Shown piece by piece: positions 12,566 through 22,500 of a stretch of 64,000 nt of DNA. The notes below the pieces were generated by a model, which made no database searches, was not told the origin of the DNA, and was given only the letters and a program-made list of their open reading frames with translations. Position numbers and translations under genes: made by a program. This DNA comes from Epiperipatus broadwayi (lineage: Eukaryota; Onychophora; Udeonychophora; Euonychophora; Peripatidae), in assembly GCA_028023455.1 (NCBI GenBank), contig JAQFVV010000144.1, forward strand, positions 1,242,001 to 1,306,000, given 5' to 3'. Numbering within the stretch: position 1 is the stretch's first letter; the number at the start of each line of letters is the position of its first letter.

Positions 12566-14269
12566 ATGGCTGGCCTACAAGGCTCCAAGCCTTCAACAAC
12601 TAACATGGAAGAGGGGGGTGAATTACTTCAAAAATCCATAGTGGATAGTCAGGGAAAAAAAATATATAAACATTTAAATTTCCCAATTACAAAGCAAAAC
12701 AAATCAGATAATTTATCAAAAACAAAATGTTGTGTTTCTAAAATAAACACCAGCGCATTGAACGATAAAACGTTAAAACTTGGCAAACAAACACGAAGGG
12801 AAAACGACAAGGATAAGTTTCCTCATACCAAAGAAAAAACATTTAAAACAGAACGAAACCCTTTACAAAACCCTTCTGATGGAGAATTAACTCCTCACCA
12901 CATTGTAAAATCAACTTTAAATGAAAAACAAAAAATTTTTTTAGCCAAACATAAAATCTGCAGCGGCGAAAATACGCAAAAAGCAACGCAAATTAGAACA
13001 ACGCGATCAGTTAACGTCAATCATGCGAATGTTATAGAATACAATCTTTCCGCGAACAAGAGAAAAAATTATGAACCCAGTTTCACATCAATGCTTGTGC
13101 CTGAAAACAAAACAAAAAACCCAGATCACACTAGTAGTGATGAGTCTACAGACATCAGCTCTTCCTCTGAAATAAAGCAAAACATTGGATATTTCAAACA
13201 TCAAGATGATAATCACGATTCCAATAAAACAACAAATGAACAATTTAAGCAATCACAAAGATATATAACTAAACCAGATTATACACAAAAAGATAATATA
13301 ACAGCCAACACTTATGCAAACATTGTAAAATCAAACAATAATGACAAATCAGTAACAGGAAACATAAAACACAATTCAAATAATCCACAAGACAATAATG
13401 AAGCCACACAACAATTGATTGAGTTGATGGGGGAGTTGGATGATGCATCAAACACAGGAATGTTTATACATGAGCCATCAAACAGTTCTCATGACCAACT
13501 CAATAATCATCAGCTTTATACTGAAACAGTTACCAAATTCAATGAAGCCATGCCACAAGGATTACTAAAATCTTTTGCTATCTTCAATGATGAAGCCTCA
13601 CTCATTCTGTCAACTACAGACCACTTACTAAGATTATTCCCTTTTACAACCAGTAAACTCTTCGACCTGCTAAAAGCCCAAGATCTCTGGAAAGTGATTC
13701 AAAGGGTATCATATCACCCCAACCCTCGTTATATAATCCTCCAGTTTACAAACATTATGGCAAAACAAGCTTTTAAAAACAAATATAGGATACTTGATAA
13801 CAGATACCTAATTACCATCAATCCAAACATAGTCCGTGACACTTCAATAAGTGGCAGGGTAAAAAATTGTGGTTTGGGATTCAATATTTCTGACTTACAA
13901 AACCTTCTAATGCCTTATGGGCAAGTCACTTCTTTTAAATATCTTAGGGTCCCTGGAATACAAGAAGAAGTTCCACAAAACATAGCACTCTTTCGAATTA
14001 CATTAAAAAAAGGAATAGTGCCATTAGATATCCCCCCCACAATCCGTATTGGAAGAGTGCCTCTTTTCATCTCATTCTGGGGAGTAGAATCGCAATGTTT
14101 CGAATGCAGGAAGACGGGACACCTGCTGCGCAACTGCCCATCCAGACAATGCACCTCTTGCGGTACCTTTGCGGGTCGTTCACATCAGTGTGTTTCAAAA
14201 GAAGAGCATATACAAGAACAGCAAAACATGCAACAGACAAAACCCGAAATAGACATAATCAAGATATAA
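12566..14269 (+). CDS. LINE ORF1, gag-like protein with CCHC zinc knuckle
   Basis: This is the retrotransposon's RNA-binding ORF1 product (567 codons to the first stop). Roughly residues 1-300 are Lys/Asn/Thr-rich, polar and probably disordered. Residues about 330-500 form a conserved-looking folded block (TTDHLLRLFPFTTSKLFDLL onwards) of the kind found in gag-like ORF1s. A perfect C-X2-C-X4-H-X4-C knuckle covers 511-524, followed by a second Cys/His cluster (CTSCG...HQC) to residue 542. The ATG at 12,566 is the first good one after the leader. The frame closes early: the expected C-terminal region continues in another frame from about 14,095 and overlaps ORF2, so a frameshift near 14,200-14,250 has shortened the protein. 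Confidence 0.85.
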   Translation: MAGLQGSKPSTTNMEEGGELLQKSIVDSQGKKIYKHLNFPITKQNKSDNLSKTKCCVSKINTSALNDKTLKLGKQTRRENDKDKFPHTKEKTFKTERNPLQNPSDGELTPHHIVKSTLNEKQKIFLAKHKICSGENTQKATQIRTTRSVNVNHANVIEYNLSANKRKNYEPSFTSMLVPENKTKNPDHTSSDESTDISSSSEIKQNIGYFKHQDDNHDSNKTTNEQFKQSQRYITKPDYTQKDNITANTYANIVKSNNNDKSVTGNIKHNSNNPQDNNEATQQLIELMGELDDASNTGMFIHEPSNSSHDQLNNHQLYTETVTKFNEAMPQGLLKSFAIFNDEASLILSTTDHLLRLFPFTTSKLFDLLKAQDLWKVIQRVSYHPNPRYIILQFTNIMAKQAFKNKYRILDNRYLITINPNIVRDTSISGRVKNCGLGFNISDLQNLLMPYGQVTSFKYLRVPGIQEEVPQNIALFRITLKKGIVPLDIPPTIRIGRVPLFISFWGVESQCFECRKTGHLLRNCPSRQCTSCGTFAGRSHQCVSKEEHIQEQQNMQQTKPEIDIIKI

Positions 14270-14919
14270 ATTTAGAGCATGAGACTTCTATCAAGCTGAA
14301 AACATATAATCAGTCAACAAATGATTCTCATCAAAACAACATATAAAATCAAAACCAATGCCAAGAAACCAACCCACAGGGATGCCACCAAACACGTCAA
14401 AACAAGACAAGCAAAACTTATTTCTCTTCAACAGACACTTGTTCTGACTTTGAGCAAGAAGAAACGGATGCTGAAACTAGGCAAAAAGAAACTGCAAGCC
14501 TCACAGAGTCTGGGCCTGACCATGTCCCTAAACCCTTCACCACACCACGCAAAAGGAAAAAGCGCCGCAACAGAAACACACAATCCACCACCTTTGTTCA
14601 CAACAATAACAATAGCGGAAATATCGATTCAAATGAGACCACCTCAACCTCTGATGACATACAGTGCAATGCTAGTCCCAACTATAAAAAATGGAAAGAT
14701 GAATCCCTAAAATCAGATAATGACAATACATCAAACTCATATCATACCCAACCTGAAGCTAATACCTCTGGGCAAATAGCCCCCCAAGATTTAACATTAT
14801 GGATCCCATCAACTGATCCTGAAGTCTGCCTAATGCAAAAAGACTACCAGCTCACTGCAAGTATTCTAGCTAATGAACAAGAAACCAAGCAACCTACTTC
14901 AAAATGTCATTCACAATAA
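14270..14919 (+). pseudogene. C-terminal region of LINE ORF1, out of frame
   Basis: The frame that is open from 14,095 to a TAA at 14,344-14,346, and then again from 14,347 to a TAA at 14,917-14,919, encodes a low-complexity tail. This has an acidic patch (DFEQEETDAETRQKE), a basic nuclear-localisation-like patch (PRKRKKRRNRN) and Ser/Asn-rich sequence. It is best read as the natural end of ORF1, separated by one frameshift and one stop. Its stop overlaps the ORF2 ATG by 16 bases, the arrangement expected if ORF2 is translated by reinitiation or coupling. Confidence 0.65.
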
Positions 14920-15599
14920 CGTCACTCAACGTCAGGGGGCTTAACTCCAAAGACAGGGCGTTTGCTATCTCACATTGGTTCAAACTCCAAAAAGCAGATA
15001 TACTTTGCTTATCAGAAACTAAGCTTCACCTTCACACAGACCCCACGATAATAAAAACAATAGAGAGCTTTGGTTACTTTATTTACTCTTTCTCCATCTC
15101 AGCTACCGCTGGGGTTGCTCTCATCATCAATAGAAATTCAATTATTGACTTCTTCAAAATCCTGCACATAGATACCAATTGCATTATTGCTACTATACAA
15201 ATCCAGGGTTTTCTGTTCACTCTTATCAATGTGTATCTGGTTAAAGATGAACAAATAGTACACAAAGTTATACATAATATAAACATAGCAATTAGATCGA
15301 ACCCTAGCCCAGTTATCTCGCTTGGTGATTTCAACCACACTTTTGACAATTTTGAGAAAAAATATTTAAAGATGGTTGCTAGAAACATACACAGTGGGAA
15401 AGCACTCTTTCATGAAGGAGCCTTCTCTTTCTATACCAGAAGTACTCACTCGCTCATAGACCTCATATTCTACTCTCCTGAAATGATCTCGTTCATAGAT
15501 ACACAGCTCTGGCCTATTGCCTTTTCAGATCATCTCGCTGTTCAAGCTACCATCAAATTGCAACCACAACTTCATACATCAACCAACCTCCCCGGATGA
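14904..15599 (+). CDS. LINE ORF2 part 1: APE-type endonuclease
   Basis: This apurinic/apyrimidinic-like endonuclease domain nicks the target for target-primed reverse transcription. Visible motifs are SLNVRGLNS at residues 7-15, LCLSETKLH (catalytic Glu) near 34-42, SLGDFNHTFD near 138-147, and the terminal SDHLAVQA block (catalytic Asp-His) near 214-221. Spacing matches the exonuclease-endonuclease-phosphatase fold of L1/Tx1 elements. The frame ends at a TGA (15,597-15,599) directly after the nuclease fold; coding sense continues in an overlapping frame from 15,596, so a frameshift lies close to 15,590. Confidence 0.88.
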   Translation: MSFTITSLNVRGLNSKDRAFAISHWFKLQKADILCLSETKLHLHTDPTIIKTIESFGYFIYSFSISATAGVALIINRNSIIDFFKILHIDTNCIIATIQIQGFLFTLINVYLVKDEQIVHKVIHNINIAIRSNPSPVISLGDFNHTFDNFEKKYLKMVARNIHSGKALFHEGAFSFYTRSTHSLIDLIFYSPEMISFIDTQLWPIAFSDHLAVQATIKLQPQLHTSTNLPG

Positions 15600-15874
15600 T
15601 GAGATTACTCAACAGGCACAATGTGCCCCCCCAATTAATCTCAGATATATACATCACCTTTCAAGAACAGAAGATATGGAATCTACCAGCATTACAAGGA
15701 TGGAATACATTTATAACCACAACACAAAAGTTTATTAACCAATACAATAGATACCAGAAAGGGCCATTAAGATTACTCTCAGAACTTGATCGGACTACAT
15801 CTGAACTGAAAAGCATCCAAGTTACAGAACACAACATCCCACAAATTCTACTCCTAAAACATACATATAAATAA
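15596..15874 (+). pseudogene. LINE ORF2 part 2: linker between endonuclease and RT
   Basis: This is the continuation of ORF2 after the first frameshift (about 92 codons). It is a helical, charged linker (LLSELDRTTSELKSIQ) typical of the region between endonuclease and reverse transcriptase. A TAA at 15,872-15,874 interrupts it; the following open block starts at 15,881. Confidence 0.65.
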
Positions 15875-15880
15875 ACCAGA

Positions 15881-16615
15881 ATGATCCTTGTGGAATATAT
15901 TCGTATTAAGCGAGCACGCAATTATCTGGAACAACAAGATTGTTGGACTCCAGGTTATATCAGATGGACCCTCGGGTCAGGAAAAAGAAATCACACACCC
16001 TCCTCTTTGTGCCTTGACAGCATTACTTACTCTGACATCAGTATGCTTAACAAAATTAGGGATTATTATTCCACCAAACTGCAGCCCATTGGAACTGTTT
16101 CCAGACGACACAAATTTGTGAAAGACTCAAATAACTCTCACAGCATTACTGAAGCTGATATCATCTCCAAAATTAAAAGCCTGCCTGAACACACTCATCC
16201 CGACATGCATGGAATTCCTAGATTTCTTCTGTTACACTTGGAAAAATTTACCATACATGTTACAAGGGGAATCATAGATCTCTTAGCCACTGATAGCCTA
16301 CATCTTCCAGGGATATATCCTATATCAGTGGTCCCTTTCATAAAAAAGAAAGATTTACCTGTGGACTTAAATAACATTAGGCCAATATCCATGGTTCCTC
16401 TCCTAATCAAAATTATCGAAAGTATTATAAAAGATAAAATTCAAGAGAAAATCATATCAAAACTTTCCAGGCATCAATATGCTAAGAGGGGTTCATCGAC
16501 TGGCGATGCTGTAAGCCGATTTCGACTCCTCGTTGATCATATCCGTAGAACAAAACATTCCCGGCCAGTCGCAGTCCAACTAGACTTTGCGGGGATTTTG
16601 ACTCTGTCCGAATAG
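15881..16615 (+). pseudogene. LINE ORF2 part 3: N-terminal RT (motifs 0 to A)
   Basis: The block contains the pre-RT motif (WTLGSGKRNHTPSSLCL; RT linker), a helical segment and the RT-1/RT-2 blocks: IYPISVVPFIKKKD, then NNIRPISMVPLLIKIIE, and KRGSSTGDAVSRFRLL. RT motif A begins at its end (QLDFAG). The frame is lost within motif A by a small indel near 16,590-16,600 and stops at 16,615; the correct sequence continues in the next block. Confidence 0.8.
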
Positions 16616-17352
16616 ATGTACTACTTGGTGAACTAGAGGCTCTTCATGTTCCTTTGGCATACATTCAGATCATAGAGAATCTCCTAGCAAATCGAGAGAT
16701 TTTTTTTTCTCTAAATGGGAGAATTGCCCCTGGGTTCAAACCCTGCATCTCCATTCCCCAGGGCTCCCCATTAAGTGCTCTCCTCTTCATGATCTATATA
16801 AATCCCTTGCTTTTGAGCATTGAGGATGCACTGCCTGGGATCTCCATCCTTCTTCTTAATGAAAACATCTCCCACATTTCCTACATGGATGATGTGGTGG
16901 TGTTTCTTAAATCACATGAAGAAATAAACATTCTTGAAAGCCTATTACAGCACTATGCTCAGACGCATGGGCTTACCGTTAACAGGAACAAATCAGCAAT
17001 TTGGAATATCAAAACAGCTAACAGGATAACAGGTTCATTACAAGCTATGCCTCAGCCTTTCTTGGGATTCAATATGTCACTATCCCCTACAGCAATGAGG
17101 ATGGAAACACAACGAAGACTACTAAACAAAATAGACATCATCATAACATGCCTCTCAAGAATATATATATCTACATTTGGAAAGGTTTCACTCTTAAACT
17201 CCCTCGTACTCCCCAAGGTTATATATTATCTTGCGGGTTTTAAACCAACAGAAGCTTTCATTAAAAAAGTAGAATCCCATTGTCTGCGACTCTGTAGAGG
17301 TGGCGCAAATCATTTATCAGTCTGCGCACCCTTCAAAAGCCAAGAGACATGA
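16601..17352 (+). pseudogene. LINE ORF2 part 4: RT catalytic core
   Basis: The frame continues from motif A (DFDSV) through IIENLLANREIFFSLNGR, motif B (PQGSPLSALLFMIYINPLL) and the catalytic motif C (YMDD in HISYMDDVVVFL) to motif D/E (LTVNRNKSAIWN, PFLGFNMS). The first ATG in the block is at 16,654, but the coding sense starts upstream. All three catalytic aspartates are present, so the lesions are frameshifts and not active-site loss. It closes at 17,352, where another frameshift joins it to the C-terminal part. Confidence 0.85.
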
Positions 17353-18158
17353 ATGGACTGGGACTGCATTCAATAAAGGTATTAGCAATACAGAGAACTT
17401 ACAACATGATCCATAAACTTTATTCTGATTGCAGGACCTTCCAATGTCCGCTTCCCAAAGAGCAAGTGCTTCTCACTGATAGACTGCCCCCTCAGAGGTT
17501 CACTCCCATCTGGCTACAAATGCAGATATCATACATTTTTACGCACATAGTACCTTCCGCAACCATGTTCAATTCAAAAATAACCTATTGGGAAGCCTTC
17601 AACCTATCCAACTCAAATACCCAGAAGGCACACACTTACCTCCCCATCAGCATAAACAAACTGCGCAAACTAGCCCGTAGATTGAAACTAGCACCTAAAC
17701 ACACAGACTTTCTTCTCAAAATTAACCTTGGTAGCCTCTCCACTGCTATATTTCTTAATAGAAGAGGCTTCCACATAGATCCCATATGTTGTCTCTGTCT
17801 TTCCAGCCCAGAAGATATGGACCATATCCTTCGCCTTTGTCCGGTCTGGCAGGGACTAAGACAAAACTTCCAGAAACACATTGATAATAATGGTCCAGAT
17901 CTAACATCTCTTGAAGGGGTTTTAAATAGAGGCATTTTCGCTGAAATCAGGCTCGCCACCTACATAAACTTTGCTATCTGGTTGACCAGATGCAAGGTGA
18001 TTTTTCAAAAATTACCGCTTAATGAAATCAATAACTGCTTTCTCAGCATAATTAAAAATATCCAAGAAACAGACAAGAGAGAGGCTGATCCATACCTGGC
18101 CATATTAACATGGGAATTCACAACTGGTCTAAACAGCACCTCTCCAACCAACCCCTAA
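17349..18158 (+). CDS. LINE ORF2 part 5: C-terminal domain with Cys/His motif
   Basis: This is the thumb and C-terminal region of ORF2 (269 codons). NGLGLHSIKVLAIQR at the start is the GGLGL-type motif after the RT thumb. A CCLCLSSPEDMDHILRLCP segment in the middle (about residues 145-165) gives the C-X2-C-X7/8-H-X4/5-C motif typical of R1/Jockey/Tx1-like ORF2 C-termini, implicated in RNA or target recognition. It ends at 18,158. The ATG overlaps the preceding stop (ATGA), which is coincidental to the frameshift near 17,330. Confidence 0.82.
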   Translation: MNGLGLHSIKVLAIQRTYNMIHKLYSDCRTFQCPLPKEQVLLTDRLPPQRFTPIWLQMQISYIFTHIVPSATMFNSKITYWEAFNLSNSNTQKAHTYLPISINKLRKLARRLKLAPKHTDFLLKINLGSLSTAIFLNRRGFHIDPICCLCLSSPEDMDHILRLCPVWQGLRQNFQKHIDNNGPDLTSLEGVLNRGIFAEIRLATYINFAIWLTRCKVIFQKLPLNEINNCFLSIIKNIQETDKREADPYLAILTWEFTTGLNSTSPTNP

Positions 18159-18445
18159 ATAATTTATATGAAAATATTTATTATGACTTAATATCTTATT
18201 ATGATTTAATAAAACCCTCCAACCATAACTTGCCAAAACAGGGTTTGCTAACAAAGGTATTTCGTTATAGACTAGATGATTAATATTCACCTTGCATCCA
18301 CAGGTTATATTCTACTGACTTTTGAATCATTTCTTCTTTGTATATACCACCCTGTAACCTCGTCTAGATATTTCTTGTTATTTTTTTATTTTTATTTTTA
18401 TTTTTTGTAATCACTTATAGGTCAAATAAAATTATCTTGAAAGAG

Positions 18446-18460
18446 AAAAATATGTATGTT
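18446..18460 (+). repeat. right target-site duplication of the LINE
   Basis: Exact second copy of the 15-bp sequence at 12,349-12,363. Transposon sequence resumes immediately afterwards (AACCGGTTTTG). Confidence 0.85.
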
Positions 18461-18732
18461 AACCGGTTTTGTTACATTCTGTAGGATTTATTTATATCTT
18501 TTTTAAGAGTCGTACAAGTTTATTAAAGATTTTTTGTTTTCATAACAAATAAAACGTCCGGTATTTTGATTCTTTTTTAACAACAAAAATTAGTTCAGGT
18601 TCATTTTTAAAATCTACTTAACATGCTGTTTATTGATTTAAAACAAGAACAACAAAAAACCTCTTTTTGCTTCTAAACGGAACGAATACCATGTCAAAAG
18701 ACGAAGTATTTTTTTGTTCAAAAATCAATCAC

Positions 18733-19247
18733 TCAAGAGATGTCCAACAAACTACACCGCCCCTTTTTAACACTGTCATTCTGGGTGTTAATTACATGAT
18801 TTACAGATAAAAATAATCGCAAACAAAACACAAATTCTTTCCAGAAAATAAATTTATTAACCACATATGACTGAACTAAATCAACTGTAATGAATGGCAG
18901 GATGTTTTGGGCTTGCAAAAATGCAACTGCCTCACTTTCTCTGTTTGGGACCTCCCACAAATGTAATAACGTGGTAGACATTTTGTTCTTCTTTTTCAAC
19001 TTTCGTCCGAGTCATGACAGAAATGGTTTTTTTCCGCAAACAACTCCAATCGTCTGCCAGAGAGCTTGAGAAATTTTATATTGTCTTTTTTGATCCCCAA
19101 AAAAGCCAAAATTAGCCCCAAAAATTTTTTTTGACAAATATCAATAATACGCTGAAAATTACTAGTACGCAAAAATCTTTCAGTTGGGAAATACAAAAAA
19201 TCATAAACATCAACAAATAAACACTTGAAAAAGATGACAATGCTCAC
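18733..19247 (-). pseudogene. possible transposase relic of the host DNA transposon
   Basis: Two minus-strand frames abut: 19,247-18,996 (83 codons) and 18,999-18,733 (88 codons). The second begins near LLHLWEVPNRESEAVAFLQA and continues to FWKEFVFCLRLFLSV. The pattern of a short helical start, an AVxFLQxxxILP segment and a W...C-R-type segment about 25 residues later resembles the N-terminal, zinc-binding part of Merlin/IS1016 (ISXO2-type) transposases, though the expected Cys pairs are missing. Frame breaks and AT-rich decay obscure the rest. The assignment is tentative; a profile search of the LINE-free element would decide. Confidence 0.3.
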
Positions 19248-19448
19248 ACTCTCATCTTAAATTCTAGCGACAATACAAATTCTGTCAATATGCATAGGAA
19301 TTCAACCCACAATGAAATCAACTGCAAACTATACGATCATAGTATTGTTAGTAGACTTAGTGTTATTGAATGTGGAAGAATTGGCCACGTATTATAACCA
19401 CTACATACGATCTACTCGTATATTAATGATCACTCGTATATTAGCCGT

Positions 19449-19536
19449 AGGTTCGGCCACGAAAGTGGTATAATTCTGTGTTTTTACACAGAAACAGCGC
19501 CACCAAAGGCTGCACAGTTAATAGTTTACTAGAACC
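19449..19536 (-). repeat. right terminal inverted repeat
   Basis: Inverted partner of 11,786-11,872. The subterminal sequence includes a small hairpin (CCACGAAAGTGG), a palindrome (CTGTGTTTTTACACAG) and just inside it two copies of ACTCGTATATTA, possible transposase-binding sites. Confidence 0.85.
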
Positions 19537-19555
19537 AAAAAAACTTTATATCAAT

Positions 19556-20021
19556 GATTTTTTAAACAGAAGGTAATCAACCTTTTATGCATGTATTGTA
19601 TTATTATATTCAATCAATGTTATTTTTGTGGAATGTTAAGAAATTCTCAACCCAAGGCACAAGATAGTCTTTGAAAGGATAAGAGTGTCCATCTTATCTT
19701 TTGTATCTAAATTTAATAATATAGGGCAATCTTAAATATCTTGGAATAAGAGCATGAAGATTTTATATTATTCACTTTACTTCCATTTTCATTATTACAA
19801 GTGAATAATATAAAATCTTCATACTCTTATTCAAAGATACTTAAGATTGGCCTCTATAATTGAAAGTAGGTACAAAAGATAAGATAGCTGCTTTATTTTT
19901 TCAAAGTCTCTATCTTGCTCCCTGGATCAAAAGTTTCCTAACATTTAATAAAAATGAAATTGATTGAATATAATAGTATACAGCACATGTGTAAAGAGTT
20001 GATTACCTTCAGTTTAAAATT
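19556..20021. repeat. 466-bp fold-back element
   Basis: Two arms of about 222 bp (19,556-19,777 and 19,799-20,021) are inverted copies with modest divergence, separated by a 21-bp loop. Outer ends carry AGGTAATCAAC and its complement. There is no coding capacity. It starts only about 11 bp after the target duplication of the neighbouring DNA transposon, so one element may have landed at the edge of the other. Confidence 0.85.
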
Positions 20022-20833
20022 AGTTTGAAATTGTGCTAGTAAATCTCCTAGTTTATTACAACATTTTTTATAAATATAGAATTGTTTAGAAAGAAAAATC
20101 TTCCCACCTTACTAATGTCACATTGTATAATGACAAACTTTGATCATTTCTGATTAACTTTTTTCTGCTATTAATAAATTATGAAATAATTCAAGTAAAT
20201 ACTGGGAGACAATAATCATCATCATAAAAAAATCTCTAAATTGTAGTACAAAAATTCTCTCATGAGATTTTGTCGTTTATCTTGTCAACTTTTAAATTTG
20301 GAAACCACTGAATATAAATACCTGAACTATTTCATTTTGTTTTTATTTTTATTAAAATCTAATTGCAATGCTTTTTCTTAAGCCCATTGTTCTACTTATC
20401 AGAAAGCTTACAGTTTAACACGAAAATATTTGAAAACATGGTCGACAAGTTAAAACTTGTAATTTATATACAGAAATAACTTTATTTTGTTATTTGTATG
20501 AAAAATGGTAGTAGGTATAAATATATAATAAAAAAATGTATTTTATTATATTCCTTTCATTTTTATATTTTGTTTATGTATTATAATTTATTTATATATA
20601 CAAAAAGTTTTAACAATATATAAATTGTTGTGTTATCTTAATATATTTATATGTATAGCGAAAGTATATATTATATAAAGTATATACATATACAGTACAT
20701 GTAAATTATAATATATATATATATAATTTACTTTTTGATGACTTTGTTTACTTGTCCAATTTAGAGGCAAAAAACCCAACACTGTTTGATACAAAACATA
20801 ATAACTCTGCTTATATGAATATTTTTTTTAGAA
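20022..20833. other. non-coding stretch
   Basis: AT-rich sequence with several (TA)n tracts between 20,520 and 20,735. Nothing else recognised. Confidence 0.55.
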
Positions 20834-21111
20834 GAGGCAAAACTCTCCATACAATAGTACCTCTAAATACAAGTCAAAGTAATCAATGGATCCAGGAGGG
20901 TTTGTGCTAAAATCTCTATCTAGTGCCTACTCATCCAATATCCCCAGACTAGTTTCTAGCTTGTGGCTTTCATCTTTGAGGAGTCTTGGATCTGAGAGCG
21001 CTGCACCTAGATCTTAGGATCTAAATAAGGATTTTATCTTCAAACCTTCCTGCATCCATTGATTACTCTGGCTTGCACTGAGTGGTGCTACTGTATGGAG
21101 AGTTTTGTCTC
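20834..21111 (-). repeat. fold-back repeat with degenerate hammerhead
   Basis: Terminal inverted repeats of about 28 bp (20,834-20,861; 21,084-21,111) with three differences; the shared core is AAAACTCTCCATACA. It belongs to the 4.2-kb repeat family: the same TCTAGTGCCTACTCATCCA and GCACCTAGATCTTAGGATCT phrases occur. On the minus strand 20,987-20,943 keeps stem I 5' strand CUCCUCA, GAUGA, stem II AGC/GCU, GAAAC and UAGUC, but C-U-G at the start of the core has changed to A-A-G, so it is presumably inactive. This copy preserves the CUCCUCA strand that the 4.2-kb copy lost. Confidence 0.7.
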
Positions 21112-21857
21112 TGTGTAAACAGCTTGTGTAAGCATAAAGAATGGTGAGCATTTGATGACTTTAAAATCAATTACCAAAAAAATATAAAATCTTAGAATTA
21201 TAATATATAACTAATAATTGAAAAATAAGTCAATAAATACAAATACAGAATTTATTATATTTATCCAAGTATTAATCTTCAAATGCACATACCATAATAA
21301 CATCATATATAAGATAGACTTTTTAGAGTTATTTAATAAGCTGTATCATCCCCTCTGATCAATTTACTACTTTTATAGGAATAGATCAGGAATGATACAT
21401 TACCTTTGTTGTAATCTTTACAAAGCCTCACATTTTTAGATGTCAACAATGATAAATAAAATAGTACTGTGAATATATAATAATATTTATAAATTAATAT
21501 TTGAATATGCATATCATAACAATTATTCACAAATTAGACTTTCTACAGTCATTTAAAAATCTTACAAATAATGCCTTTTCTAGTCCTGTTAGACTAAAAC
21601 AAATTCATTTTAATTTGGTCTTCAAGTTTTTATATGAATGTGTAGATTAATTATTAATTTAGAGGAGTGAAGCATTATATTAGTAGTAATATTATAAAAC
21701 ATGAGACGATAAAAATGAAGTCATATTTGTATAACTAATAAATTGATCAGAGAAGGTATTGTTTGCATATTTATTAAATGGCTGGAAAGTCTAACTTGTA
21801 AATGATTATTATAATATTTGCCTTTGAAGGTTATTATTTTATAAATATTATTATATA
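21112..21857. other. non-coding stretch
   Basis: AT-rich; no feature supported. Confidence 0.55.
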
Positions 21858-22136
21858 CACCTGGGTCTCATTTTATGAGGATATTTTAATGCAATTTTGA
21901 AGTTATGTGATTCATGTTTCTTCTTAATATCTTTTTATGCGTTTTTCTTTTATGCGATAAAGAAGTTTATATTTCACTTAAAATTGAGATTTCCTCATTT
22001 TATATATGCACATTATATTTTATATACTTTAAATGCCTGTTGGAAAAAGATTTCACAATAAATTTAGATACTGTAGAACATTTAGAAAAAGATAAACAAA
22101 ATTGGAACTTGTTTGTTTCACAGCAAAAATGATTCG

Positions 22137-22189
22137 AGAAAGTTGAAGACTTTCTTGAATGAATGATTCGAGAAAGTCTTCAACTTTCT
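22137..22189. repeat. 19-bp perfect inverted repeat
   Basis: AGAAAGTTGAAGACTTTCT (22,137-22,155) and its exact complement (22,171-22,189) each follow GATTCG, with a 15-bp spacer. It would form a strong hairpin inside the transposon relic. Confidence 0.9.
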
Positions 22190-22500
22190 AATCAATTGGA
22201 CAACCATTTTCTTGTTAAAGACATGAATTATGAATGAGCTCTTAAATCCCAATGAAAGCTAAATATGTAGTTGTATGCTTGGATATCATGAGCTTCATAA
22301 ACAATTAGTAAAATCATCATCTCAAAGCTTAATCACCAATTACATTATCAACAGAAAACCATTAACTTTTAGACTGAAAATTTTTTTATTGGCTGAGTGA
22401 ATTAAAGTTTTAAACTTTTGATTGGTTCAATTACAGAATCAGTAGTAAAAATATATTTGTCTTTTACTATTAGATTCGTTTGTAAAAAGCAAATTAATAA

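Larger units (their letters stand above)
12364..18445 (+). mobile_element. full-length two-ORF non-LTR retrotransposon (Tx1/L1-like), inactivated
   Basis: A 6.08-kb insertion lies between exact 15-bp target duplications. It holds a roughly 200-bp 5' leader, ORF1 (gag-like with a zinc knuckle), ORF2 (APE-type endonuclease, reverse transcriptase, C-terminal Cys/His motif) and a roughly 290-bp 3' UTR ending in an AATAAAATTATCTTGAAAG-type tail, not poly-A. It is richer in G+C than its surroundings. Completeness and exact duplications suggest a recent insertion, but ORF1 and ORF2 carry several frameshifts and stops. Gag-like ORF1 with a CCHC knuckle and insertion inside a DNA transposon recall Tx1 of Xenopus; clade assignment needs a tree. 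Confidence 0.9.
11786..19536 (-). mobile_element. TIR DNA transposon split by a LINE
   Basis: Ends 11,786-11,872 and 19,449-19,536 are inverted repeats of each other; the outer 47 bp differ at two positions and weaker similarity continues to about 87 bp. Both begin GGTTCTAGTAAA. The element is flanked by the identical 8-bp sequence AAAAAAAC (11,778-11,785 and 19,537-19,544), though the left copy lies in a poly-A run, so part of the match could be chance. Removing the LINE and one copy of its target duplication leaves about 1.65 kb, a sensible size for an autonomous cut-and-paste element. An 8-bp duplication fits hAT, P or Merlin. GG-starting ends and a weak N-terminal resemblance of the minus-strand relic at 18.7-19.2 kb favour Merlin, but only tentatively. 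Confidence 0.8.

Noticed and set aside
13269-14154. Minus-strand frames within the LINE ORF1
   Set aside because: Shadows of the ORF1 coding strand with no independent features.
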